This document shows positions 1 through 8,855 of a stretch of DNA of 64,000 nucleotides, one piece after another. Made by a program: the position numbers and the translations under genes. The stretch's first letter is position 1. The number at the start of each line of letters is the position of its first letter. The notes under the pieces were generated by a model that worked only from the letters and a program-made list of their open reading frames with translations, searched no databases and had not been told where the DNA came from. The stretch lies in the NCBI GenBank assembly GCA_030427705.1, contig JAUIBR010000010.1, forward strand, positions 62,001-126,000, written 5' to 3'. Origin of the DNA: a bacterium (GTDB lineage Bacteria; Myxococcota_A; Bradymonadia; Bradymonadales; Bradymonadaceae).

Positions 1-1430
1 GCTTTACGATGTCGTGGGGCCATCTTTCAATTGCATCACGACCGTATTTTGATGGTGAGCGCCGCTACTACGGTGCACATACCGTAACGATGGTGCCGCT
101 CTTTGCCGAAGGACCGGGGGCCGACTTCGTGGCCAAGTCGCGTGACAATGCGGACCTTGGAGCAAACCTCATCAGCCTCGTAAAGTCGCGCCGAAACAAC
201 TCGCCCGAGTTTACAAAGGCCAATGACAAACCGTTTAAGCCTAAGAACGTCGTCCTGATGATTGGAGACGGCATGGGCGTGCCGTCCGTGACCGCCGCAA
301 CCTACCTGAATGGCGCCACAACGATGGCGACTTTTCCGGTGCAGGGCTTCGCTTCCACGCACGCCATTGACTACCTGGTGAACGATTCAGCCGCGGGCGC
401 GACCGCCCTGGCGACTGGCATGCGAACGCGAAAGCGGGTCGCAGGAATGGTGGTGAAAGATGCGGTGCTTCAGCCTGGAACAAGCGTTATCGACGCGGCG
501 GAACCGAAACAAATCCGGACCGGCATCGTCACCACGACTCAGCTGGTTCACGCCACGCCAGCTTCGTTCTACGCAGACGTCGACCATCGCCGAAAGAAGT
601 GGGATATCGCAAAGCATTTTGTGTCCTTCAAGCGACGCACCAACCTCAGCGACGGCATCGACGTCGTGGTTGCCGGCGGGTTGAAAGACTTCAACGGCGA
701 GCACCAAAAGGCGTTGGTGAACCAAGGATACCAGATTCGCAAAAAGTGGGACCCGACACCGACCGAAGGCAACCTTCTGATGTTTGTTGCGGACGAAGGC
801 CTGCCGACGGCGGGTGAACGCAAAGCCGGTGGGGGTCCGAATCTTGGCGAGATGACGCAGTACGCTCTGAATCACCTGGCGAGCGAGGGAGAGCCGTTCT
901 TCTTATTGGTTGAAGGTGGTCAGATTGACTGGGAGCTGCACCATGCAAAACGCGATATGTCGGTTGTCGACGAGGTCGTGGACTTCGACGGTGCGGTAGG
1001 TGTCGCCAAGGCGTTTGCAGAGAATCGCGGCGACACGCTCGTCGTCGTGACCGCCGACCACGATCATACTATGTCACTTCTTGACACACATTATCCCTTC
1101 CAAGAAGGCATGTGTGGTGTCGAGAAATCCTGTGGTGGTCCGTATGAGGCTATCCGACTTCCCATTGCCAAATCAGGGATTCCCCACGGCGACGGGCTCT
1201 ATGACGCCGCGATGCAGGGCGAGTACGCCCCCACCGCGCTCATCATGCAATACGCGTGGTTTGTGCAGGCGGGTATGGAGAAGGACAAAGAGCTCGACGC
1301 GCCACACAGCGCGAACTTCGTACCGGTGTTCGCCTACGGTCCCTGGGCCACAAAGTTTGCGGGTATGAACGACCAACCTGAGATCGGTCAGATCATCCAT
1401 GAGTGGGTGGCAGCGACCAAAGTCGAATAG
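1..1430 (+). CDS. alkaline phosphatase with two tandem domains (5' end outside window)
   Basis: The frame is open to the left edge, so the gene starts upstream. From the first ATG (base 9), residues 1-62 look like the last part of one alkaline phosphatase domain: His24 in AHTVTMVPLFAEGPG matches the zinc-binding His near the family C-terminus. A second, complete domain follows at about 78-473: Asp87 (MIGDGMG), nucleophile Ser127 in DSAAGATALATG, the HATPASFYAD stretch, Glu302/Asp307/His311 (EGGQIDWELHH), Asp350-His351 (TADHDH) and His433 (PHSANFVPVFAYGP). The family hydrolyses phosphate monoesters using a phosphoserine and two zinc ions, usually in the periplasm. Export cannot be judged because the N-terminus is missing. 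The tandem layout is seen directly. Whether the first domain is complete is unknown. Confidence 0.85.
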   Translation, partial: FTMSWGHLSIASRPYFDGERRYYGAHTVTMVPLFAEGPGADFVAKSRDNADLGANLISLVKSRRNNSPEFTKANDKPFKPKNVVLMIGDGMGVPSVTAATYLNGATTMATFPVQGFASTHAIDYLVNDSAAGATALATGMRTRKRVAGMVVKDAVLQPGTSVIDAAEPKQIRTGIVTTTQLVHATPASFYADVDHRRKKWDIAKHFVSFKRRTNLSDGIDVVVAGGLKDFNGEHQKALVNQGYQIRKKWDPTPTEGNLLMFVADEGLPTAGERKAGGGPNLGEMTQYALNHLASEGEPFFLLVEGGQIDWELHHAKRDMSVVDEVVDFDGAVGVAKAFAENRGDTLVVVTADHDHTMSLLDTHYPFQEGMCGVEKSCGGPYEAIRLPIAKSGIPHGDGLYDAAMQGEYAPTALIMQYAWFVQAGMEKDKELDAPHSANFVPVFAYGPWATKFAGMNDQPEIGQIIHEWVAATKVE

Positions 1431-1435
1431 GCTGG

Positions 1436-2503
1436 TTACCGATCACCGACGAATACGGCGGTTACCGGGCAGTGGTCGCTGATGTACTCCCATGCGTCGA
1501 GGTATGTCTCGGTGTAGTTGTAGATGGACAGCGTTGGCTGGCCCCACAGGGCGACAAGGTCGTCCGACAACACATGGTGATCGATGAATGAGTTGTAGCT
1601 GGGAGCGCCCGCGACATGGTCCCAGCATGTCGGGCGAAGTCCGGTCGTGGTGATGTGCAAACCGCCAGTGGCAACGGCATTTAAACCCTGCAAGAAATCG
1701 TCATTATTCCCGAGAACACGGTTGAAATCCCCGACGATCATATAAGGTTGATTTCGAGCTTCTCGGTCTTCTATCCAACCCTGGATCACTCGCAGCTGTT
1801 CACGCAAAATTTGGCAATCGAAGTCCTGGCTTTGTAGTGGGTCACGAGCGCAACCGGACTTCAAATGCACGCCAAGAATATGGACCTGCGTCTGGTCATG
1901 CTTGATCACGGCGTGCAACCCTTGTCTGGCGCTATTCGTCACCGCGAGGTCGACCACAGACGAGATACCAAGGAGCTCGATATCTGTTGCCGGATTGATG
2001 GCGATCGCTTGGTTGAGCGCGGCCGTGCCCACGGTTGTGATGTTCCAACCTGGCAGGATGTTCTCGACCGCGACTGTATTTTCGATCTCTTGAAGCAAGA
2101 AGATGTCTGTTCCAACGGCGCTGGCGTGAGAAGCGAGTGCAGCAATCTCATTGGGACCCCGTACGAAGTTACCACCAAACCCGTCGCTATTGCAGAACGC
2201 TGCTTCCGGCGTGTCGCGAAGACAAACGATGTTCCAGCTCGTGATCGAAATGGGCCCGACATTTGGGTCTACAGGCAGGTCCGGCGAGTCTAGATCAGGT
2301 TCGATCGAGGCGTCGTTTCCAAGATCTTGGACGCCGATGTCCGGAGTCCCAGGGAGATCGGCCATGTCCGTTGTGTCGGCCATGTCGAAGTTGCCTTTCG
2401 ACATGTCCTCCGTGTCTTGCTCGAACCCAAATCCCTTTGATGGGGTGTCCGAACACGACATCAACAGCAAGGCCGCCGCGAAACCAATCCAATACTTCAT
2501 CAT
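1436..2503 (-). CDS. endonuclease/exonuclease/phosphatase-fold lipoprotein
   Basis: Probable secreted or surface DNase-I-like hydrolase. The N-terminus (MMKYWIGFAAALLLMSC) is a lipoprotein signal with a Cys lipobox, so I start at 2503 (2500 is the next Met) and not at the longer 2527. An Asp-rich linker of about 70 residues follows, then the EEP fold: SITSWNI, the metal-binding QEIE, GVHLKSGC, IVGDFNR and the C-terminal SDHCPV with the catalytic Asp-His. These are the family's hallmark metal and catalytic residues. Family members cleave nucleic acids or phosphoesters. The substrate here cannot be read. It converges on the alkaline phosphatase gene with only a few bases between the stops, so the pair may suit phosphate scavenging, which is inference. 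Confidence 0.8.
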   Translation of the reverse strand: MMKYWIGFAAALLLMSCSDTPSKGFGFEQDTEDMSKGNFDMADTTDMADLPGTPDIGVQDLGNDASIEPDLDSPDLPVDPNVGPISITSWNIVCLRDTPEAAFCNSDGFGGNFVRGPNEIAALASHASAVGTDIFLLQEIENTVAVENILPGWNITTVGTAALNQAIAINPATDIELLGISSVVDLAVTNSARQGLHAVIKHDQTQVHILGVHLKSGCARDPLQSQDFDCQILREQLRVIQGWIEDREARNQPYMIVGDFNRVLGNNDDFLQGLNAVATGGLHITTTGLRPTCWDHVAGAPSYNSFIDHHVLSDDLVALWGQPTLSIYNYTETYLDAWEYISDHCPVTAVFVGDR

Positions 2504-2602
2504 ACTCACGTGCCAAGAATCGACCATTGAGCATAACAGGTTCAGGCGTTAGAGCTATCGGAGACCTAAGATACACGCAATCCCTTGCCTGGAGTCAAAG
2601 AA

Positions 2603-2859
2603 GTGACTGACGAACTTGAACTTTCTATCGACCATATCTCGCTCTCAGTCGAAGAACTCGCTGTCTCCAAGTTGTTTTACCAGGCCGCGCTCGCCCCGTT
2701 GGGATTGGAGATCACGGCGGAATTCGGCGCAGAAATCACGGGATCAGTCGACGTCGTAGGCTTTGGGCGAGGCCGTAAAGGCAACCTCCAGCGCACTACG
2801 CAGCGTTCGTATTGGACCCAGAGGGCCACAACATCGAGGCGGTCACCTTCGAGCCGTGA
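2603..2859 (+). pseudogene. decayed VOC/glyoxalase-family gene (internal deletion with frameshift)
   Basis: The 5' part reads as a typical VOC N-terminus (LSIDHISLSVEELAVSKLFY, then LAPLGLE and DVVGFGRGRKG). After about base 2785 the frame turns to nonsense, but a different frame from 2794 to the TGA at 2857-2859 encodes the classic VOC ending (HYAAFVLDPEGHNIEAVTFE). The two ends therefore belong to one gene that has lost a middle part of roughly 40 codons, taking one metal-binding stretch. A GTG at 2603 or TTG at 2585 would be the old start. No active product is expected. Confidence 0.8.
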
Positions 2860-2862
2860 CCT

Positions 2863-2893
2863 CTAGCCCCCTAGCCGCTAGCCCCCAAGCCCC
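2863..2893. repeat. 7-bp-period intergenic repeat (CTAGCCC type)
   Basis: Just after the VOC remnant the sequence runs CTAGCCC, CCTAGCC, GCTAGCC, CCCAAGC, CCC: about four imperfect heptamers before gatC. Other heptamer patches with a different unit lie at 6138, 9300 and 13658. Confidence 0.6.
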
Positions 2894-2949
2894 ATTAGTG
2901 ATAAAACCCCGCTCCGTAGCGCCGTAACGACATTTCCGGAGCGATTACG

Positions 2950-3240
2950 ATGGCGATTTCCAAAGAAGAAGTGCTGCATATTGCGAAGCTCAGCCGACTG
3001 AAACTGTCGGAGTCTGAGGTCGACGCGCTTGCACACAATCTGAGCGATATTCTTCAGTATGTTGAGAAGCTCAATGAGCTCGATGTATCGGGTGTTGAGC
3101 CAATGACCCACGCCGTGCCGACGCAGATGCGCCTGCGCGAGGACGTTGTCGAGCAGCGCTTGACGCGCGACGACCTGATGAAGAATGCGCCTGCGTCGCA
3201 AGACGGCATGTTCAAAGTTCCCAAAGTGGTTTCGGATTAG
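2950..3240 (+). CDS. gatC: Asp-tRNA(Asn)/Glu-tRNA(Gln) amidotransferase subunit C
   Basis: The 96-residue product matches GatC throughout, including the opening (ISKEEVLHIAKLSRLKLSE), the LSDILQYVEKLNELDVSGV helix and the conserved VEPMTHAV and LREDVV stretches. GatC wraps around the GatA-GatB interface and stabilises the complex that converts Glu-tRNA(Gln) or Asp-tRNA(Asn) to the amidated form. It is the first gene of gatC-gatA-gatB, with 9 bases to gatA. Length is normal for the family. Confidence 0.97.
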   Translation: MAISKEEVLHIAKLSRLKLSESEVDALAHNLSDILQYVEKLNELDVSGVEPMTHAVPTQMRLREDVVEQRLTRDDLMKNAPASQDGMFKVPKVVSD

Positions 3241-3249
3241 GAGGCGACG

Positions 3250-4698
3250 ATGGGATTCAACGAACTATCAATCGAAGAGTTTGGGCAGAAGCTGCGCGCC
3301 GGAGAAGTCACAAGCGAAGCTGTGACGAAGGCGATTTTGGACGCGATCGACGCGGACCAAACCAACGCGTTCATCACCAAGCCTGACCGCGATGCGGCCC
3401 TGGAGCGCGCACGCGAAATCGACGCGAAGTTGGCTGCCGGCGAAGACTTGGGTCCGCTCGCAGGAGTGCCCATCGCGCTGAAAGACAACCTCTGCACGAA
3501 GGGCGTGCGAACGACTGCCGCCTCGAAAATCCTCGGTGATTTCGAGCCACCTTACGATGCGACCGCCGTTCGCAAGCTCGCTGAAGCCGGCGCTATTGCG
3601 GTTGGGAAGGCAAACCTCGACGAGTTTGCGATGGGTTCCTCCAATGAGAACTCAGCGTTCGGCCCCGTCGATAATCCGGTGAACACAGACTACGTTCCAG
3701 GTGGCTCCAGCGGTGGATCTGCTGCTGCGGTGGCCGGCCACCTTTGCCTTGCCGCGTTGGGCTCGGACACCGGCGGAAGTATTCGCCAACCCGCGGCGTT
3801 GACAGGCACCGTCGGCCTCAAACCAACCTATGGTCGAGTTAGTCGTTATGGGCTCATCGCCTTCGGCTCAAGCCTCGACCAAATCGGTCCAATCACCAAG
3901 ACCGTGCGCGATGCGGCCTACGTTTTGGAAGCCATCCAAGGTCCGTGCGAGTTCGACATGACCAGCATGGAAGTCGAAGCTGGCGACTATCAAGCCGCAG
4001 TCGATGCGGGCGTCAGCGGGCTGAAGATTGGCGTACCCAAAGAGTACTTTGAGCTCGGTGCGGGCGAGGATGCGATTCACCCTGAAGTGAAGGCGGCGGT
4101 GCAGAACGCACTCAGCACGCTTGAGGCCCAGGGTGCGGAGCTTGTCGACATCTCGCTTCCGCACACTGAATACGCCATCGCGACCTACTACTTGATTGCG
4201 ACGGCCGAGGCGTCTAGCAACCTGTCCCGGTTCGACGGCGTTCGGTATGGCCATCGCTCCGACGATGCGCCGGACCTTGAATCGCTCTACGAAAACTCCC
4301 GCTCCGAAGGATTCGGGGACGAGGTAAAACGCCGCATCATGCTCGGAACCTACGTGCTTTCAGCAGGCTTCTATGACGCCTACTACAAGAAGGCTCAGCA
4401 GGTTCGAACGCTAATCAAACAAGATTTCGAAAACGCCTTCCAAGAGGTCGACGCCATCGTGACGCCGACCACGCCTTCACCGGCGTTTAAGAAGGGCGAG
4501 AAGACCGACGACCCGTTGCAAATGTACCTGGAGGATATCTACACGATCTCCTGCAATTTGGCGGGCATCCCGGGCATCAGCGTGCCGTGCGGCACCACCG
4601 GCGACGGCCTTCCAATTGGCCTGCAGATTCTAGCCCCAGCCTTCCGCGAGGACACGCTCTTCCAGGTGGCCGGCGAGTGGGAAAGGAGTGGCAAATGA
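3250..4698 (+). CDS. gatA: Asp-tRNA(Asn)/Glu-tRNA(Gln) amidotransferase subunit A
   Basis: GatA is the amidase that releases ammonia from glutamine for the GatB site. The product (482 residues) has the amidase-signature triad: Lys78 in PIALKDN, Ser153 in [11 protein letters not shown] and Ser177 in [12 protein letters not shown], in the same positions as in known GatA enzymes. The ATG at 3250 follows the gatC stop closely and has GGAGGCG just upstream as a ribosome-binding site. The stop overlaps the gatB start in an ATGA, which points to translational coupling. Full length, nothing odd. Confidence 0.97.
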   Translation: MGFNELSIEEFGQKLRAGEVTSEAVTKAILDAIDADQTNAFITKPDRDAALERAREIDAKLAAGEDLGPLAGVPIALKDNLCTKGVRTTAASKILGDFEPPYDATAVRKLAEAGAIAVGKANLDEFAMGSSNENSAFGPVDNPVNTDYVPGGSSGGSAAAVAGHLCLAALGSDTGGSIRQPAALTGTVGLKPTYGRVSRYGLIAFGSSLDQIGPITKTVRDAAYVLEAIQGPCEFDMTSMEVEAGDYQAAVDAGVSGLKIGVPKEYFELGAGEDAIHPEVKAAVQNALSTLEAQGAELVDISLPHTEYAIATYYLIATAEASSNLSRFDGVRYGHRSDDAPDLESLYENSRSEGFGDEVKRRIMLGTYVLSAGFYDAYYKKAQQVRTLIKQDFENAFQEVDAIVTPTTPSPAFKKGEKTDDPLQMYLEDIYTISCNLAGIPGISVPCGTTGDGLPIGLQILAPAFREDTLFQVAGEWERSGK

Positions 4699-6137
4699 GC
4701 ATCTATGACGAATGGGATCTGGTGGTCGGATGCGAAGTTCACTGCCAGCTAGCGACCAATACCAAAATCTTCAGCTCGGCCCCCACCGCGTTTGGTGCGG
4801 AGCCCAACACGCAGGTCAACGAGGTCGATTTGGGCCTTCCTGGCGTGCTGCCGGTGCTGAACGGCAAAGGCGTCGGATTTGCCGTAGCAGCGGGACTTGC
4901 GCTGGATTGCGAGATTAACCAGACCAGCATTTTTGCCCGCAAGAACTACTTCTACCCAGACCTTCCGAAGGGCTACCAAATCAGCCAGCACGAGACGCCG
5001 ATTTGCGGCGAAGGACATCTTGATGTGACGCTCGAGGACGGCTCGACCAAGCGCGTGGGTATCACGCGTATCCACATGGAAGAGGATGCCGGCAAATCCA
5101 CGCACGCTGGGGCCAATAGCCTTGTCGACCTAAACCGCGCAGGCGTTCCGCTGATTGAAATTGTCAGTGAACCGGATATGAGCCACCCCGACGAGGTCGT
5201 GGCATACCTCAAGGAACTGCGGGCGATTGTCGTCTATCTGGGTGTGTGCGACGGCAATATGGAAGAAGGCTCGTTCCGTTGCGATGCCAACGTATCGGTG
5301 AAGCGCAAAGGCGCGACCGAGCTTGGCACACGCTGTGAGCTCAAGAACATCAACTCGTTCAAGTTCATCAAGGACGCCATCAACTACGAGATGCGCCGTC
5401 AGATCGAGCTCATCGAGTCCGGCCAGAAGGTCATCCAGCAGACACGTCTGTTCAACCCAGACCGAGGCGTGACGTTCGCGATGCGCGACAAAGAAGAGTC
5501 GCACGACTACCGCTATTTCCCTGAGCCTGACCTGCCTCCGATGGTTGTCAGCGATGCGCGCCTGGCCGAGATCAAGGAAAGCATGCCTGAGCTGCCTGCA
5601 GCCAAGCGCGCACGTTACCAGTCAGAGTTCGACCTTTCGGCATACGACGCCGGCGTTCTGAGCGACCACCGACCCATCGCTGAGTTCTTTGAAGGCGCAG
5701 TGGCGGAATGCCCAGATGACCCCAAACAGGTCGCGAACTGGGTCATCAACGAGCTTTTGAAAGAAGCCAGCGCAGACGATATTGCCTCGGACGAGTTCAA
5801 GGTGAAACCCGCGCAGTTCGGTGAGTTGGTGAAGTTGATTTCAACCGACGTCATCAGCGGGAAGATCGCCAAGAAGGTCCTTCCGAAGATGTTGGAGACC
5901 GGCGACGGCGCCGAGGAAATCGTCGAGCGCGAAGGTCTCAAGCAGGTCACAGATACTGGCGCGATCGAGCAGTTCGTCGACGAGGTCATCGCCGCTAACC
6001 CTGGTCAGGTCCAAGAGTATCGCGACGGCAAAGAGTCACTGTTTGGCTTCTTTATGGGGCAGGTGATGAAGGCATCGCGGGGCAAGGCAAACCCGGGGAT
6101 GGTTCAACAGATGCTCCGCAGCAAACTGAAGGGTTAG
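4695..6137 (+). CDS. gatB: Asp-tRNA(Asn)/Glu-tRNA(Gln) amidotransferase subunit B
   Basis: GatB is the kinase-like subunit that activates the mischarged aminoacyl-tRNA and receives ammonia. The product (480 residues) shows the GatB_N signature ([14 protein letters not shown]-type metal region replaced by [56 protein letters not shown]) and the C-terminal Yqey domain ([28 protein letters not shown]). I chose the ATG at 4695, which overlaps the gatA stop and has AAAGGAG a few bases upstream. A longer in-frame extension to 4587 lies inside gatA and is not needed. A heptamer repeat starts directly after the stop. Confidence 0.97.
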   Translation: MSIYDEWDLVVGCEVHCQLATNTKIFSSAPTAFGAEPNTQVNEVDLGLPGVLPVLNGKGVGFAVAAGLALDCEINQTSIFARKNYFYPDLPKGYQISQHETPICGEGHLDVTLEDGSTKRVGITRIHMEEDAGKSTHAGANSLVDLNRAGVPLIEIVSEPDMSHPDEVVAYLKELRAIVVYLGVCDGNMEEGSFRCDANVSVKRKGATELGTRCELKNINSFKFIKDAINYEMRRQIELIESGQKVIQQTRLFNPDRGVTFAMRDKEESHDYRYFPEPDLPPMVVSDARLAEIKESMPELPAAKRARYQSEFDLSAYDAGVLSDHRPIAEFFEGAVAECPDDPKQVANWVINELLKEASADDIASDEFKVKPAQFGELVKLISTDVISGKIAKKVLPKMLETGDGAEEIVEREGLKQVTDTGAIEQFVDEVIAANPGQVQEYRDGKESLFGFFMGQVMKASRGKANPGMVQQMLRSKLKG

Positions 6138-6165
6138 TTCTTGGTTCTTGGTTTTTGGTTCTTGG
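6138..6165. repeat. heptamer repeat (TTCTTGG) between gatB and mtnA
   Basis: Four heptamers abut the gatB stop codon: TTCTTGG, TTCTTGG, TTTTTGG, TTCTTGG. The same unit follows the terB-like gene at 9300, also directly after a TAG stop, and appears in reverse orientation at 13658. Confidence 0.8.
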
Positions 6166-6177
6166 TAACTGCAGAGT

Positions 6178-7266
6178 TTGATCGAAGGGATTGAGTTGGA
6201 AGCTTTTGACACGAATGTGGTTCCTGTGCGCTGGGAGGGAAACTGGAAATCGGGTGTGCTCCATATGCTCGACCAGCGACTGCTTCCTGGTGAAGAGACC
6301 TGGTACTCGATGACGACGGCCGAAGAGGTTGCCAAAGGGATCAAGGACATGGTGATTCGTGGGGCGCCTGCCATCGGTATAGCAGCGGCGTACGGCGTTG
6401 CGTTTGGTGTTCGGGCTGCGGGGGCTTCGTTCAAATCCGGCACTGCGGAAGCTGAGGCGTTGTTCGAGCTTTTGAAGAACACACGCCCGACCGCGGTCAA
6501 CCTGTTTTGGGCGCTGAATCGCATGCAGGCGCTATTGGTCGAGACGGATGCAATGGACCACAACGCCCGCGTTGACCGCCTGTTTGAAGAAGCCAAGGCC
6601 ATCATGGACGAGGACCGCGCAAACAACCTCGCGATGGGCAAGTTTGGCGCGGACTTAATGCCCGACGGCGCGCGGATTCTGACCCACTGCAACACCGGCG
6701 GACTGGCCACAGGGGGCTACGGAACCGCGCTTGGCGTCATCCGTGCGACGAACGCCGCGGGCAAGCTCAAGCATGTTTGGGTCGACGAGACACGGCCCTA
6801 CCTACAAGGCGCTCGCCTGACTGCGTGGGAATGCATGAAGGACGACCTGCCTTCGACGCTTATCACCGACAATATGGCCGGCTACTTCATGCAGCAGGGA
6901 CAGGTCGATGCGGTTATCGTCGGCACGGACCGGGTCGCCGCAAACGGTGATGTAGCCAACAAGATCGGGACCTATAGCCTTGCCGTTTTGTGCAAGCATC
7001 ACGGCATCCCGTTTTACGTCGCGGCCCCAATATCCACCATCGACTTGGACACCCCAACCGGCGCTGAGATCGAGATCGAGCAGCGCTCGGCCCGCGAAGT
7101 CACACACATCAAGGACGTGGGCATCGCACCCGAAGGCGTAAACGTCGCCCACCCGGCGTTTGATGTGACTCCCGCGGAATTAGTGACAGGAATTGTCACC
7201 GAAGCGGGTGTAGCGAGCGCGCCTTACGGCGCGTCGCTTGCAGGACTTACCTATTCGCCACAGTAG
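6178..7266 (+). CDS. mtnA: S-methyl-5-thioribose-1-phosphate isomerase
   Basis: MtnA isomerises methylthioribose-1-phosphate to the ribulose form in the methionine salvage pathway. The product has the family landmarks: LDQRLLPGEE, IRGAPAIGIAAAYG, catalytic Cys171 in LTHCNTGGLATGGYGTALG, WVDETRPYLQGARLTAWE and catalytic Asp251 in IVGTDRVAANGDVANKIGTY. The start is not certain. TTG at 6178 gives 362 residues; TTG at 6196, with GAAGGG six bases upstream, would give a shorter and equally plausible N-terminus. The 3' end overlaps the convergent D8C lipoprotein gene by 16 bases. No other methionine-salvage gene lies next to it. Confidence 0.93.
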   Translation: MIEGIELEAFDTNVVPVRWEGNWKSGVLHMLDQRLLPGEETWYSMTTAEEVAKGIKDMVIRGAPAIGIAAAYGVAFGVRAAGASFKSGTAEAEALFELLKNTRPTAVNLFWALNRMQALLVETDAMDHNARVDRLFEEAKAIMDEDRANNLAMGKFGADLMPDGARILTHCNTGGLATGGYGTALGVIRATNAAGKLKHVWVDETRPYLQGARLTAWECMKDDLPSTLITDNMAGYFMQQGQVDAVIVGTDRVAANGDVANKIGTYSLAVLCKHHGIPFYVAAPISTIDLDTPTGAEIEIEQRSAREVTHIKDVGIAPEGVNVAHPAFDVTPAELVTGIVTEAGVASAPYGASLAGLTYSPQ

Positions 7267-8663
7267 CGAAGTCGGCACACACCAGGGTCAGCCAACTCGT
7301 AGAGGAAGAAGCTCCCGCAATTGACGACGTTGATGGTGGAGCTCCAGTTGCAGGTGTCGCTAAAGAAGTGGAAACACGCCTGTCGAGAGACGACTCCATC
7401 AGCAGCACTCGGGTGAGACCCATTCAGCCATCCAGGCGCATGGGTTCCGCATGAGTAGGTTGAGGGGGCGGTTTCTGGCATTTGTGTCCCAGCGGCACCT
7501 TCAAACCGATACCAACCACTATCATTCCACTGTGGGCCCGCGAGGCCTGAAGAAACGCGGTCGCAGACATCGATGCCACCTACTCCGTCGTTGAACGAAA
7601 CGTTGCGGTCTGCTGAATCCAACGTGGTGTAGGGCTGCTGGCATTGCGGGTCGGTTGCATTCATGCCGTCGCAGACGTAATCGGTACCGTCAACTTCTCC
7701 TGCTTCCAGAGTTCCGTTGCCGTTATTGTCTTGGCCCCACTGAATGCGTACTCCGCCCGCAGCACAGTTGGCGCCAGCTGCTTCATTAGCCACGTCTATG
7801 AGGGCTCCCAGGCCATTCGAGCCCGAAGCGCCGTCAGCGCCGGGTGCTCCATCGGCACCAGTTGCTCCGTCAGCGCCTGGCGCACCATCAACACCGTCAC
7901 AGATCAGACGCGTTCCGGTGACTTCTCCGCTTTGTAGCGTGTCGTCTGCGTTGGTGTCTTGACCCCAACTGATGTTGACGCCGCCAGCCGCACAATTGCT
8001 GCCTGCAGGTTCTACGACTGAGTCGATCAGCGTCGAAATGCCGTCTGCTCCGTTGCAGGTGTAAGCCGTCCCAGTGACTTCGCCGGCCTCCAGCGTTCCA
8101 GAATCGTCTGCATCGACGCCGCTGTCGTACTGAGTGCCGCCAGCCGGGCAATTGGTGTCACCAACCGCAAGCGCTGTGGAGGCGATGAGTGAGTTGTTGC
8201 CATCTGCGCCGTTGCAGACATAGCTGGTGCCTTGGACTTCGCCGGCGTCCAGCGTTCCGTTGCCGTCGGTGTCGACGCCATAGTCGACTCGGATGCCGCC
8301 ACTTGTGCAGTTTGAACCGGCGGGTTCGTCAGTGGAGTTAATCAGTGCGCTGCTGCCGTCGGCGCCCGTATCTCCCATCGCGCCATCGGACCCTGCCATG
8401 CCGGATTCGCCGTTACATGCGTAGGAGGTTCCCGAAATCTCGTCTTCATCTAGGACGCCGTCGCCTGACGCATCCACACCAACGTCCAATCGCGTGCCGC
8501 CATTTGTGCAGTTGTCGCCCGCCGGCTCAGCCGTGGACACTAAGAGACTAGAAGCGCCGTCGTCTCCGTCCGAGCCGTCATTACCATTTTGCCCAGCTGC
8601 ACCATCACTTCCCGAACACGCGGCAAGCGTCAAAACTGCTGAAAGAACTAACAATTTCTTCAT
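7251..8663 (-). CDS. lipoprotein with five calcium-type repeats, collagen-like segments and a uromodulin-like D8C domain
   Basis: Start at 8663 gives a lipoprotein signal (LVLSAVLTLAACSG) with GGAGG upstream; the longer frame to 8711 is not needed. After short Gly-X-Y segments come five repeats of about 50 residues, each of the form PAG-NC-GG-R, D-DGDGVLDEDEI, GT-Y-CNG. The Asp-rich loop resembles a calcium site and the pattern matches the DUF7151-type repeat. A longer collagen-like run (GAPGADGATGADGAPGADG) separates repeats 4 and 5. The last 130 residues read WYRFEGAAGTQMPE, CGTHAPGWLNGSHPS, DGVVSRQACFHF, VNCGSFFLYEL, CRLRYC, very close to the D8C domain of vertebrate uromodulin and GP2. 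Likely an exported surface protein for binding or adhesion. Its ligand is unknown. Confidence 0.8.
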   Translation of the reverse strand: MKKLLVLSAVLTLAACSGSDGAAGQNGNDGSDGDDGASSLLVSTAEPAGDNCTNGGTRLDVGVDASGDGVLDEDEISGTSYACNGESGMAGSDGAMGDTGADGSSALINSTDEPAGSNCTSGGIRVDYGVDTDGNGTLDAGEVQGTSYVCNGADGNNSLIASTALAVGDTNCPAGGTQYDSGVDADDSGTLEAGEVTGTAYTCNGADGISTLIDSVVEPAGSNCAAGGVNISWGQDTNADDTLQSGEVTGTRLICDGVDGAPGADGATGADGAPGADGASGSNGLGALIDVANEAAGANCAAGGVRIQWGQDNNGNGTLEAGEVDGTDYVCDGMNATDPQCQQPYTTLDSADRNVSFNDGVGGIDVCDRVSSGLAGPQWNDSGWYRFEGAAGTQMPETAPSTYSCGTHAPGWLNGSHPSAADGVVSRQACFHFFSDTCNWSSTINVVNCGSFFLYELADPGVCRLRYCGE

Positions 8664-8676
8664 GAGAATCCTCCAT

Positions 8677-8707
8677 GATGCACGCCCCGACGATCGATCA
8701 GTGCATC
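8677..8707. promoter_or_regulatory. inverted repeat between divergent genes (possible operator)
   Basis: GATGCAC at 8677-8683 and GTGCATC at 8701-8707 are perfect 7-bp inverted arms 17 bases apart, with GATCGATC between. They sit just upstream of the D8C lipoprotein start and before the divergent terB-like gene. This may be a regulator site or chance. Confidence 0.3.
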
Positions 8708-8855
8708 CCATACTGTCTTAAAAAGGGTAGAGACACCCTACGGGGCGGTTGTCAGTTGTGTCCATCGAGTAATGAGGATTTCGGTGGCCTAATCCCCACG
8801 CTTGTTCGACACTGCGTCCAAATCAAAAACGGAATCCAGCACCCAAGAGCCAACC

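Noticed and set aside
1865..2293. Plus-strand frame of 142 codons
   Set aside because: It is antisense to the EEP lipoprotein gene, whose motifs are clear.
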